Source: Ciona intestinalis (taxonomy: Eukaryota; Chordata; Ascidiacea; Phlebobranchia; Cionidae). From it: 64,000 bases of DNA. Location of the stretch: assembly GCF_000224145.3 (NCBI RefSeq), contig NC_020166.2:2382789-2446788 (forward strand), written 5' to 3'. Below the pieces are notes generated by a model. It did no database searches, was not told the DNA's origin, and was given only the letters and a program-made list of their open reading frames with translations. Shown here piece by piece: positions 1-11,400 of this stretch; the stretch's first letter is position 1, and every line of letters begins with the position of its first letter. Position numbers and translations under genes: made by a program.

Positions 1-50
1 TAGACCTCTTTTTCTTGGCTGTTTTAAATTTCTTGTTTAATATCAATATC

Positions 51-64
51 ATTCTAATTTTCAG
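51..64 (+). other. Candidate 5' UTR splice or trans-splice acceptor
   Basis: A pyrimidine-rich stretch ending in TTTTCAG lies 21 bases before the TMEM115 start codon. It could be the acceptor of a 5' UTR intron whose donor lies outside the window. It could also be a spliced-leader trans-splice site, since many Ciona mRNAs receive a short leader at an unpaired acceptor just upstream of the ATG. The sequence alone does not decide between these. Confidence 0.4.
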
Positions 65-85
65 GTTATTTGGTAAAATATTACA

Positions 86-1356
86 ATGGCTTCAGGCCTG
101 CTTGTTAACGCAAGATTGGCGAGTGTAAACTTCATTCGCGAAACCAGTCTGACTGCAAAGCTTGGTTGCGTGCTGCTCAGTTTATTTTACGCCTTGTCGT
201 ATGTGTTCGACACTCTCAAGCCGCTGGCCATTACACCGGGATTTCTTATACCCCCCAACTTTTGGATATGGACAATATTTACATACCAGTTCATCGAAGT
301 AAAGTTTTTTGTTGTACTCACAAACTTTTTGGTGTTAATCTATTCCTCTCAAGTGCTGGAACCGGCATGGGGCATGATTGGATTTTTATCGTTTTTCGGA
401 ATCGTAACAGTCCTGTCTGGCTTTCTTTCTGGATTTTTTTACCTGTCCTGCTACATGGTTACAAGAAGCCTCGGATTTTTGTTTGAAGTTAGCATTCATG
501 GTATGGCAGGGTATACAGCTGGTGTGCTTGTGGCACTTAAGCAGTGTAGGGGGGATCAGATGATAGTAGGCTCTGTTGGACTCTTCATGAAACACCTTCC
601 GATTGTAAATATCCTCTTGGTTGTGTTGCTCAGAATAGCAGGCCTCATTACAGGGAGTTATGTTGTTCTTGTGTGCTTTGGTACACTTGTGGCTTGGGTG
701 TATTTACGCTTTTATCAAGGCCATAGTAGAGGAAGGGGTGACGCTGCTGAAAATTTTTCGTTCAAGTCATTTTTTCCAAAACCGCTCGACGCACCTATGG
801 GGATCATTGCTGGTATTGTATACAACATTCTACTTAAAGTGAAACTTTGCCGGAAAACTTCGTACAGATATGATGTGGGCGCTCCAAGCAAAATAACGAT
901 CAGTTTATCTGGAGTTGATGCTTTGGACGCTGAAAGGAGAAGGTTAGATTATATTAATGGGCAGTTAAAACAAAATAAATGCATGATAACAAATACTTCA
1001 ATGTAGAAAGAACTAAAAATCTGGCCATTAATATTCTATTGACACAGCAATAGTCACTGTGTGTGTTAAATTCTAATTGTCTGTTACTCTGTTTTATTGG
1101 AAAAATACCTATAGCTCTTATTTAAGTTTAAATATATAGGAATAAAGCCATCAAAGCTCTTGACGAAAGATTACAAAAAGCTGAGCAGCAACAAAACGAT
1201 TCATCTGAGTGGCCAGAAATGGAAGACGATACAACAAACACTGAACCAAGGTCTGTAGAAGACTCAGTATCCACTTCTTCTGGGTCGTCAAGATCGGACA
1301 TTGTTCGAATTGAAGTTGAAACTTCTTCGCCGTCTGATGAGAATCCGTCACCATAG
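86..1356 (+). CDS. TMEM115: TMEM115-like Golgi rhomboid-family membrane protein
   Basis: There are two coding exons, 86..942 and 1140..1356, joined through AAG|GTTAGA and ATATAG|GAAT to give 357 aa (human about 351). The first exon holds several hydrophobic segments, with PPNFWIWT near residue 57 and VLEPAWG near 90. It then runs into the hallmark VDALDAERRR. The second exon continues NKAIKALDERL, then an acidic SSEWPEMEDD tail, as in vertebrate TMEM115. The family is a catalytically inactive rhomboid-like fold in Golgi membranes linked to retrograde transport. An unspliced reading of the first exon would run to 1006 but loses this conserved tail. The gene is convergent with the cytochrome b561 gene. 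Confidence 0.93.
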
Positions 1357-3595
1357 AGGTTCCTTGTTTATTTACGCTATTTCTATTTTTAACTATTTTG
1401 TTTTAGACGGTCGGTATTTTAATTTTTGCGTCCACATAAAAATGTTAGAACAGCGGTCATGGGCGCCTAACATGGGTATGCAAGGTATGCGTATACACAC
1501 TGAAAATAAATCAGAGTACCCAATAAAAATATATAAACAATGTAAAAGCTCATCTTACAAACAGGTCCTAAAATAAACACTATAGAGTGGTAATAGTGCA
1601 ATGATGGTTACTTTGAGTTTTCAAAAGTTAGGCGGCTATGACAGCGGCTGTAGGCATTATGTGAAGGACGTACACTTGTAACTATTTAAGCAGCTTTGGC
1701 ATCCACAGTTGCTAGTTGTAAATGGTATATTCGTATATTGCATTATGTGTAAATAGAATGCAGTGCACTTCGTTTTAAAAAATAGGTGTCTGCTTGAAAT
1801 TGGCACTAATACATCCTTGCAAGCAACTTATATAAAGGAAATATCCAATTTGATTTTTCTTCCCAGACAAATTAGTGTCTGTGTGAAGTCCTATGCTGTT
1901 AGACTGATAACCAAAGTCAGTGTAAACAGTCTTAAATTGCCTAGGGTCATTTAGAACAATAGTTTACTTATAAGACTTATGTTTGCAGTTTTAAGGTAAA
2001 CTCTTTATATGTTTTAGACAAGATATTACTAACTATGTGTGTACAATAAAAACAAAATCCAGTGGTCTACAAGTTAATACTTTTTAATTCTGGTTTAAAA
2101 TCTGTACTGAAAGATTGACTGCACATAAGTTTATAACAATAGTGCCCAGCTGCAGTTGTTCTATTCCATTTACATTCATGAATGGTGTCCGTGCTTTTCC
2201 TGTGTAAATACATTGTGTTAAAACAATCTTTTGCACTGTACCGTTTAATCTTTCAATGTAACTGCAGTGTACAGTGCTTTAATTTATATGGGCACTAACA
2301 TAATTGCATATTTAGTACTTTTAGCACGCTTTAAGAAACATAACATGTATAGACCATAATTACACCCGTGCCGTATTTAACACTTCAACATTTTAATTTT
2401 GTTTAGCGCAAAAATTTATAACACAATATACATATTGATATATATATATTTCATTCATTACCCTGAAGTGACAATTCTTGCTACTTGTTTTCTTGCTTTA
2501 CTCTGTACCTGGTGAATAAAAGAGTAAACCATGTAGTTTCTCAGTCTATTCAGTAACTCCTGATACACAACATAATGTTTCTAGTTTCTTTAATTCAGTT
2601 TTAAAATTTGCAACTTTTTTTAGGTAACATTAATTTTCCACCTTATTCTTCTAGATCGGAATAAAACAAGGTTCAATTTATACAATGAAAATAATTATTT
2701 ATGAGTCATGGGTGCAACAGCCAGGCTATTTAATTAAAACTTCTAATCTGACTACTCTTTCATTACATGTACCAGCTGGTAGCTACGTTACCTTATCTTA
2801 TCTAAAATATTAATGAATTCATTTTTGTATGTTGCTTTAAAGCAGGGTTTTCAATCTTAAAATTTTCTGCAACTTTTCAAGGTTAATAGTATAATTGTAG
2901 TCTATATTATATGCACTACTTTTGTGTAAGCATTCATTTCAAGCAGGGCTTTCCATTTCTAAAATTTTATGCTACTCTTCACGGTAAATAGCAGAAACTA
3001 TAATATAGGCTTTTGTGTAAAATGGAAAAACTCTCAACGACACCTTGCTGGGTCACTAACACCAACTTAGTAGCCCTGCTCTTAACCATACAACCTTTAA
3101 TTACAATAATATAAAGGACTATATATATTCAATCAAAATTACTGATTAAAAACTAGCCTAATTTCAAAGTGTTTAATTATAATAACAACATAATTTCTTG
3201 CAATATTTATTATTCAATCCATCAACCAAGTTGCACAAATAACGAGTTAACTCATTTTACTTCTCTTTGCACAGTAATGCTTAAAAAACAATATTTCCAC
3301 ATGTTGGATAGGTATTATTGTATCAATCTGAATCATAATTTAGCACTTTAAAACAACTAAAAGTAGCCTTTGCTAATGCAACTCTAAAGATTCACAACAT
3401 AAAAAGTTTGCACAATTAAGTCACCAAAACCAAAAAGTCTGTGGCAATTTCCCCCACCTATACTGTTGACATAAGTTATAATATATATTTAAATCAATGC
3501 ATTTGTCGCAGCGCATTTTAAACTCTGCTTATTATATTCATACAACACATAATGCAATGTTAGGAAGTGTAAAAAATTTAAAATTATAGTAAAAC
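1357..3595. other. Intergenic region between convergent genes
   Basis: This stretch has no convincing coding exon. It should hold the 3' UTRs of TMEM115 (+) and the cytochrome b561 gene (-). Several AATAAA signals occur on the plus strand, for example near 1506, 2046 and 2514. It contains the imperfect direct duplication listed separately. Otherwise it is AT-rich sequence in which I see nothing specific. Confidence 0.6.
2841..3020 (+). repeat. Imperfect direct duplication (two ~80-90 bp copies)
   Basis: 2841-2929 and 2942-3020 both begin AGCAGGG(T/C)TTTCNAT. They continue through TAAAATTTT and TGCTAC/TGCAAC motifs and end in TTTTGTGTAA. The copies differ by substitutions and small indels, so this is an old local tandem duplication. 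No coding capacity is seen. Confidence 0.6.
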
Positions 3596-4946
3596 CTACA
3601 AAGGTGCGGACTTTCTTGTGATGGGCAAGTATGCGTTGGTGACTTGGTTCATTACAATAAAGCAACACCATGTTGGACAAAAGAAACATAATCCCCAAAT
3701 AAAACCATCCACCCCCGCGGACTTGACAACAAAATTGGAAAATAAAGATAACACAACGGTAATACAAGCAAGGGTAAAGCCCAGTAAGCCGAATGTAGCG
3801 TGATATACTTTTAATTGCATAAGCTTCCAGTTCCATTTCTTTGCAGCTTGTGGATAAAGCAAAAATATCCCGAATAAAGCTTGGACAATAACATAAATAA
3901 CAGTTATCAGTCCAAAAGTGCCATGCCACGATTTAAAATGTTCTTTGTTGTTTCTTATTTTGTTGATCACGATTGCAGAGAAACCTAAAATCCCACTAAC
4001 TACTGCACAGGTTTGTAGAATCCAGTGTATTCGGACCTGAAACATGTATTCTTATTATGGTATTTATTAAAACAATACTACTTGTAGAAGGTTGAGACAT
4101 GGTATTATTTCAACATGATGGAAGCATAAGCCTTTATTACTAGGGGACTTGACTACAAAGTGGAGGTAGTACAGTCTGCAAAATATGGCAGTTCGGTTGT
4201 GGATGAGACCTCACGCGTATATGACAGTTGTTTTTTGTGTGCGCGGGTGCTTTCTATCAATAAAAAACGGCATGCAATGTGTGTAATTTCCAAATAACAT
4301 TAGGAAACCGTTAGTTAAATACAGATTTGGTTTGTTTATTTAAAAAAAACACCTGTGCACCTGTCATACTCTGCAGACTGGGGAGTAATGAATGGATAAC
4401 ATTGTTTTGGGCAAATATGCCATTTTAGGTGACTTTTTATGCCGAAGGTCCACTAGCACACTTAATAATAACAATATGTAACAACCTTAGTCTTCCGAGA
4501 TGCCTTTATAAATAGACTACTTTCCGGCGAAAACACCAAAATAGCTTCAACCATCAAACAGCTAAATGCGAGAGACATCAATGTAGGGTGCCATGAAAAC
4601 AAACCTGAAATTCAAATAGGTGTTATATTTGTTCTACAAAACCTTTTGGTGCTAATGAAGTCTCGTAGGGGGGGGGAGATTCTTAACTAGCGCCCAGTCA
4701 TTATTTTAGCAGTATTTCTGTACAACTATACTTGTTAATAACGTAAACAGAGGATAAAAAAAGTAATGTTAGATTATACGACATTTTCTTACTTGAGCCA
4801 GGACTGGATATGTAAAAGATATAAGCGGTGAAAGCTATAGCGGCAAAATGGGCAACCATGCTGCAGATTCCACGCAAAACAGCAAGAACTCTATCCCCAG
4901 GTTTCTGCGTCTTCATAGAAGCAGTTTCCGTTTCCAAAGAAGTCAT
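3596..4946 (-). CDS. CYB561D2: Cytochrome b561 domain protein, CYB561D2-like
   Basis: Three exons on the minus strand, 4946..4793, 4604..4486 and 4036..3596, encode about 237 aa (human CYB561D2 is 222). The protein is a six-helix cytochrome b561, a transmembrane di-haem electron carrier using ascorbate. Exon 1 ends PGS and exon 2 begins [14 protein letters not shown], matching the family's PGSSLFSWHP block across the splice. Haem-ligand candidates are the histidines in SWHP, RIHW, SWHG and VYHAT, one near each expected helix. The C-terminus carries [11 protein letters not shown], as in CYB561D1/D2. An upstream in-frame TTG exists at 4958, but the first ATG is at 4946. D1 versus D2 orthology is less certain than family membership. 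Confidence 0.9.
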
Positions 4947-5335
4947 AACGGAATGCAACCAAGCGTTAACTCGCCAACGTTAATAATTAACCTGAATCAG
5001 TGATGACAGTTTAATTTCTAAAAGTTAATATGCAATGGTATGAGCAAAATATTTTAGTTATAGATTAAAAAGGTACATTACAAAGGGTAATATGTAACCT
5101 AATACTTCATATTTTAAAAAATAAAAATACATTTAAAGCTATAATTGGATAAAATACTTTAATCTGACTAACTCCTCGAGTGGAAGCACTGCGTATTTGG
5201 GATTTCCCCTTTTTTAAACAAACCTAACAAAATAATTTTTCCACTTTAGTTCCTTATTTTTATTGTGCTTTTCCCGTGTTATGTTAAATACTTATATTTT
5301 GCTTCAAAAAGTAAAGCCACCATACTTCATTTATC
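4947..5335. promoter_or_regulatory. Short head-to-head promoter region
   Basis: The 389 bases separate the start codons of the cytochrome b561 gene (-) and the MYND gene (+). Both promoters and 5' UTRs must lie here unless an upstream UTR exon exists. The sequence is AT-rich and I see no clear TATA box or other defining motif. Confidence 0.5.
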
Positions 5336-7588
5336 ATGACGGCCATGTTTCAAGAAATTATCAATGAACTTTTAGTTGGCAAATCAGCTTTGTCCGACTT
5401 TGGAACTAAACTGGTTGCGGAACATGGAGCGTACGTATTTGTGTTTAGTGTAATAATAAACAATGTGAACAAATTAATAAAAATACTTGTTTACAGTGAA
5501 ACGTTAAAAGATAAACGTCCAAAAGATAAAAGGCCACCAAAAAAATGCCGAAGCTGCAATCGAACTGACACAGCGTTTATCAAACTTCGAAAATGCGCGA
5601 GGTATGTTTCTAAATGGGTCCCTTTAAATAGTGCATGTCCGCTATGTTTACAATATTCACTATATCTTCTATGTTATGTTGTCCATGATCTTCACAACAT
5701 AGTGAACATAGCCAACATGCACTAATTAAAGGGGCTGTTTCTAAATAACTGACTAAAAACTAGGTTACTCCCTTCGAAATTGGGAGGAGAAAAGCAAATG
5801 AAAAACAAGTCCCAATCTTACCCCACTCTACTATAACCAGTTTATCTGTTTAGGTGCAAGACATTACCCATGTCAAAATCGTTATGCAGTTATTACTGTA
5901 GCACGACCTGTCAGCAGGAAAACTGGAAATATCATTGGCATGAACATAGGTGGTTGGAGAATCAGAGCACCCGTATAGTCTTAAGCCACAAGAAAGAATT
6001 TGCCGAGCATTTTCAGGTATGTATTAGTTTTTTGGTACAAAAGTTTCATCTTGTTAGGTGTTGGGGCTTGGGACCATTTTGGAAATCCCAAAATTTAAAA
6101 AAGGATACCTAAATTTCAAAAGATTATTTCACCCTATGAATTGGGTTTCTGTGTCCAATTAGCAGAATTCTTAATTCGTAGAATAGAATTATTACTGAAA
6201 AGGAAAGTCCAACCTAAAATAAATATATAAAATTTATGAAAGTTATATATGAAAACAATGCATGGGATTTCCCAATCACATAAGAAAAAGTTACTTGGCC
6301 GTTTTTAGTATCTAAACTACTGAAGCAAATTTAAAACAAAGTTTGGATTGGTATCCTGAATGTTTGGATTTTTGGTATTCCGAAAGCTCCGGCTTTACCA
6401 TTAACATCATATATTATGTATCATAGGACACATTAAAAGCAATGAAAGAAGAGGAATTTGAGGAAACAAGAAGACTGAGAAGATATTTGTTCGAAGAAAG
6501 TCAACAAAGAAACAAGAATGGAGCATCAAAAGAATCACAAATCAATTTTAGGTAAGAATTTAAACATTTATTTACTTGCATTTGCTTTTTGTATGGGGAA
6601 GGTCTATTAATAAGGTAAGAAGAGGATTTGAGCCAACAATGGGCCATGCCCTCAAAAATATATTTAAAGCATTGTACTACTAAATGAAAAAAAATAGAAA
6701 TATCTCTTCACAAGGTTTTAACCTTAAGTTTTTTTTTTGTGTAACCATAGAACATGAGAAGGTAGATGCTTACGGATTATTTGATTTTTTTAAACATCTT
6801 AAACAACTTTTGTTTAGGAATGTTCTTGTAGCGAACAGAAATCAACAGACTGAGAAAGACTTGGTGATAGTTGAACCTGCATATCAAATTCCAAGGTATA
6901 CGGCAGAATCTGTTGCCTCAATTGCAGTTGATACTTGGGACATTCCACCAGAAGAAATGCCAAGAGCATTAGTAAGTTTATTTACAAGTTGTATTTAGGA
7001 TTTATTGCTTTAAAATCACAATATGTCAAGTTCGGAAAGAAATTTCAAGTCCTAGATATTTTTTAAACATTGAATAAGTTTTATTCCAAAAAGCATAAAA
7101 TACTTTATGATCATAATAAAAATTTTTAAACATAATAGTAATTAAACAAGAGAGTATGAAAACAATGCTCAATTTTTCAAAATCATTGAGAATATTTTAG
7201 AAATTCTTAATTTGAATAAATTTAGAAATATCCAAGAAATCAGATGTTGGCAATAACTTGGGAAGAAGGACAAGTGGAGAATAAACCACAAGAGAATCAA
7301 AGACCTAAAAAAACAAAAAGAAGGATAAATGTAAAAAAGGGCTCAGAAGAAGACCCTGAAAGCAAATGGAACCTGGCAATTGACTTGCTGACTCATGTAG
7401 TTGACTATAGAGTGGGGGGCCGTGGTACCGCTATAAGACGCGGCCAAGATGGGAAATTAATAAGAAAAAGCAACAAAATTGAACATCTTAAAAGTGGTAT
7501 TCATAAAAAGACAGAATTGCAGAAATTAACAGATAACCCTTTACCTTGGGGCTTCTATTACCAATCGGTGCCTTCTATAACTGAATAA
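5336..7588 (+). CDS. Uncharacterised MYND-type zinc-finger protein
   Basis: Five exons, 5336..5601, 5854..6016, 6427..6551, 6818..6971 and 7226..7588, join in frame to give 356 aa. All junctions are GT..AG. A MYND finger spans residues 71-120. The ligands are C71-x2-C74, C87-x2-C90, C104-x3-C108, H116 and H120, with the split occurring between exons 1 and 2. The usual final cysteine is a histidine. Before the finger is a lysine-rich KDKRPKDKRPPKK linker. After it come an acidic, charged helix-like region, a KPQENQRPKKTKRRINVKKG basic patch, and a C-terminal block with DLLTHVVDYRVGGRGTAIRRG. MYND fingers bind proline-rich peptides in partner proteins. I do not recognise an orthologue. It is not ZMYND10, whose MYND finger is C-terminal. 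Confidence 0.8.
5764..5835 (+). mobile_element. MITE fragment (GTAGGGTGGGG family)
   Basis: This is the right-hand end of the recurrent MITE. It carries the internal AATTGGGAGGAGAAAA block and ends TTACCCCACTCTACTATA. It sits in intron 1 of the MYND gene, 18 bases before the exon 2 acceptor. Confidence 0.6.
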
Positions 7589-8455
7589 TATCATTGTGAA
7601 ATATTTTTCTTAAACTTGCAACTAATGGTGTATTGTTGCGTAATCATTTTTAACTAATATTTTTTATCAATAAGATTAATTGTGAATTCCTATTTGATTT
7701 GTTATTTTATCTTTCCCTTGCACTAAAATTAAATTGTTCCTTTTGATAATTCAAAACATGCAACCTATCAAAATCCTGTTCAAATGAAACTGGCAGAAAT
7801 CTACTACAGTATACCTGTTTGAATCTCAGCTGAATGCTAACAGGTAACTGTATCTCACTCTTGGCTCATAGTATACCCACATATGCAGGAAACTTGAAAT
7901 CTGATCTTCTGTTCTATGATTGATATTTCAATAGACATTAGCTTTATTATTGATTGCATAACCGGCAGTTTGTTATGTTGCTATAGTTAGATAGTATGTC
8001 AATGTAAAAATGGGAAAAGTAAAAAACACATTGGGTATACATTTGAATATTAAGTTTATTAATCACAACAGGTAGTTTTGTTAAGTGAATTGATGAGTGA
8101 GATGTTTTTATGTAGATGGTAAACAATTTGAGGGTCTGTTATGATTCGAGATATCATTGGGCACTTTTAAGTCTATTGTAATTATGCAGATATTATATAT
8201 TATGATTAAATGCCTTTGTCATGCGACCTATGATTTACAACACATCGTTTGACTTACTTTAAAAAAGGCAAATATATACGGACGCATAAACGCAGATTTC
8301 CAATTTTAAACTACGATCACGTTGCGTTTTACGTGCGCACTCTCGTTTTCTTTTTTCGCGCGATCGGTGAAACAAATTCAGTCAATCAATTTAATCGTCT
8401 GTGCGCAACTGCGAAGATAGTGTACTAAACACTTCGTTTTCTTTTGTGCTGAGAA
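7589..8455. other. Intergenic region upstream of RYK
   Basis: This holds the 3' UTR of the MYND gene and the promoter of RYK. The sequence becomes CpG-richer from about 8280 (ACGGACGCATAAACGC, TTTCGCGCGATCGG). That rise suggests the RYK transcription start lies at 8300-8430. No other gene is seen. Confidence 0.45.
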
Positions 8456-11400
8456 ATGCGGGTATGTGCTTATATTTTGGCTGTGGTTTTACTACCATGC
8501 ATGTCCAAATGCAGTATTGACCTTTATTTGGCCGAAGATCAAGTGGAAAAGTTATTTGGTAAGTTGAGTATAATACAACTCTGTCAGTTTCTATAGCCCA
8601 TTGCATAGAGTTGTTGTGTGAATTACTTTACCTTTTTTTGTAAGTTTTAATAAATGGTGTCCCACCTTAGCACATATTATGAAATATGATGTTTGATCGT
8701 GTTTTAAACAATTAACAGCGGTCTATGGGACATGGGAGTTGTAAGGATAGACTGTTTTATCCTTCTTTGGATGTGCTTTGTTTACTACCAAATAGGACAA
8801 GAAACTAGAATGAAAAGCTGTCCTACCCTCTCCCACCCTACTATACTATACCATGCTTGTTACACGTATTTCAACATTTTTCACAGGCATAGCTGATGCT
8901 GAGATGTACTACATAAGGAACGGGATTATAAACGAAAATGCAGTGAATTTTGTTGCCCATGTTCAACCTGAACATACAGATCTTACATATTTGTGGAAAG
9001 TTACAAATAAAGCTATTACTGTTGCTTACGATTTGGACATTCTCGATGTACAGGTATATACAAAACATTATATATATAAATATATATATATAATTGCCAA
9101 TTATTCGCTAATATTTTGTTTTAATCTTAGCAGGGTACCTTACAAAGTTACAGTTATGACGTTGGTGTATTTTTTTCAATAATTTTCATTGTAGAGTACA
9201 TTAAAAGGAACCGAAAAATATGGCTCTTATAATAAAGCCCCATTAGCAGAGTACGGCTGCTATATACGCAAACTTCTGGGTTTCTTCACCACACTTGCTT
9301 TATGTATGGCTAATAATTTAGTATCAGATACATAATAATAAACACATATTATGTTCATGTTACTCAAGGAATTGAATCTTCTAGTTCTACATTAGGTTTT
9401 TAACGCGCTAATAAAATAATCACATTACTCACATGTCACATGAGACCTAGTCTTATTTTGCCTATTGGCATATACCCAAATGTTAAATTTTGCATATGGG
9501 CTGAAATATTATGCAGACTGTACAATATGTATCATATAAATTATCTGCATTAATTCCATTTTTCAGAAAAGCCCTGCACAATTAAATACTGGCAGTGTGG
9601 AGATGAACAAGCATTCCATATTATATCCACCAAAGGTTAGTAAGCAAATTGACATAAAAAACTTTTTCCAATTTTAATGCCGTAATTTTTGAACTTTAAT
9701 TTTTTGTTCAAAAAATCAGCTGGAGTCAAAAAGTGGGACCATTAGGTACAGTGAGGACTTACAGCCTCAAACCCTGAAAGTCAGTCTGGTTTGCACTGGT
9801 GAAAGGGAAGGGAATGTTACAGTGACAATGAAACTTAAGTTAGTGATGGATTCTGGCACTGATTTAGTAGTCAACATCAAACGACTGAAGAAATGTTTAA
9901 AAAGTAAATATATGGATATATATATAGGTTTTTATTGGGATAAAAATTTAATTTACTTGTAAGTTTTCAAATGTGTTTGAGATCTTGTGTACATCAGAAG
10001 CGCCACAGATCATAGGAATTTCATCGACTTTTTTACGAAATTCATTTTATACATATTTTTCCCTATAACAACTCGTTTCTACCTTATTTTTCCAAGGATG
10101 TGTTTTTTAACCTGTATTGTGCCGCCGATTGTGTAGTATCTGTTTTCAAAGGTTATAAGTATTGTTAAAGTTTTAATTTCAACATTAAGGACAGTGTAAA
10201 TAGTTTAGCAATCTTGAAAAAAATTGAATAAGTAAATATGTAAACATAAAGGGTAAATAATGTTTAAATATTTTTTTAATCTTTAGCTCATAGCTTTGTA
10301 GAAGACAAGCCTGTACTTACTGATCAACCAAGTGAACCAAATGATCAGGGTAATGTATGATTGAATAATTTTACTCGTATATGCAGGAACACATTTAATT
10401 CATCTAAAAAAACAAATCTGCAATAGACTGTAAACACCCCTGCAGTTTATATTAAAAGTGCTTTTATAAGTTATGTGAAAAATAAAGTTTTACTAAGTAC
10501 TTTCTGATAGTAAGCTTATTGAGAAATAGGCCTATGAGAGCTACAGGGCAATTTGCTTACAGAGTGGTTTCTAGTCTACTTTAAATAAACATATTATGTT
10601 TAAATGTAGAACTAATTAATTATTAGACATGTTTATATTATTCTATTTTTCATACAGATTTAAACTTGGGAGGTACACAACAAAGCACGTCCGCTTTTTA
10701 CATCTCTGTGTCTGTTGTTTCATCATTTATTGTGTTGATTGTGGTTGGTGTTACATTGTGGCATGTTCGTATGAGCAAACGATACCAACGTTCAGGGTAA
10801 TGTTTTCTATTTAAAATTGTCATGCTTTTATTTGAATTAGAGACTGAGGATGCCATTTTTAGGCGAAATCGCTGAAATGTATAGGCTATCTTTTATTATA
10901 CAATTTGTTGGACTTGGTTTTTGCCTGTAATGTTTTTGTAGCAGCAGATCCTCACTGTATTTCGTTATAAATGAATTGTTCAACTCTATGAGCTTTAGAT
11001 TAGGGTCAGATTCATGGAGTTTATTACAGTTATTTTAGGTATTGTGTGTGATTCTATAAAAAAAGAAAAAGCTTAATGGTAATAACAATTTTTAAATTTT
11101 CTGCAAAAACAACCCATAAAAATAAATAATATTTTCCAGAGTGGACAACTGTATACCAATGCAACCTGGTGCCCAACATTTGAACCAGTTCCTGCGCCCA
11201 GATCTTCCCAACAATGCACTAAAACCGCCTTGTAAGTTTAAACTACTTTTCTTCTTTTTTTAATTTTTTAACATTACTTTTTTTGCTAATGCTTTTAAAG
11301 TTTTAATTTGAATTTGTATTGCCGTCAAAAATGTCTTTCTGTTCATTTTATTTTTATCTCTTTTTGTTTATCTTTTTTATTTTTAGCCCATTCAAGCTTA

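Noticed and set aside
943-1006. Open frame continuing past the TMEM115 exon 1 donor
   Set aside because: The unspliced tail (after AERRR) loses the conserved ALDERL/acidic C-terminus that appears in frame at 1140-1356.
3489-3929. 146-codon minus-strand frame overlapping the cytochrome b561 gene
   Set aside because: It is in another frame of the exon that encodes the recognisable b561 helices.
5336-7588. Assignment of the MYND gene as ZMYND10 from the neighbouring TMEM115-CYB561D2 pair
   Set aside because: ZMYND10 has a long helical body before a C-terminal MYND finger. Here the finger is N-terminal and the rest does not match.
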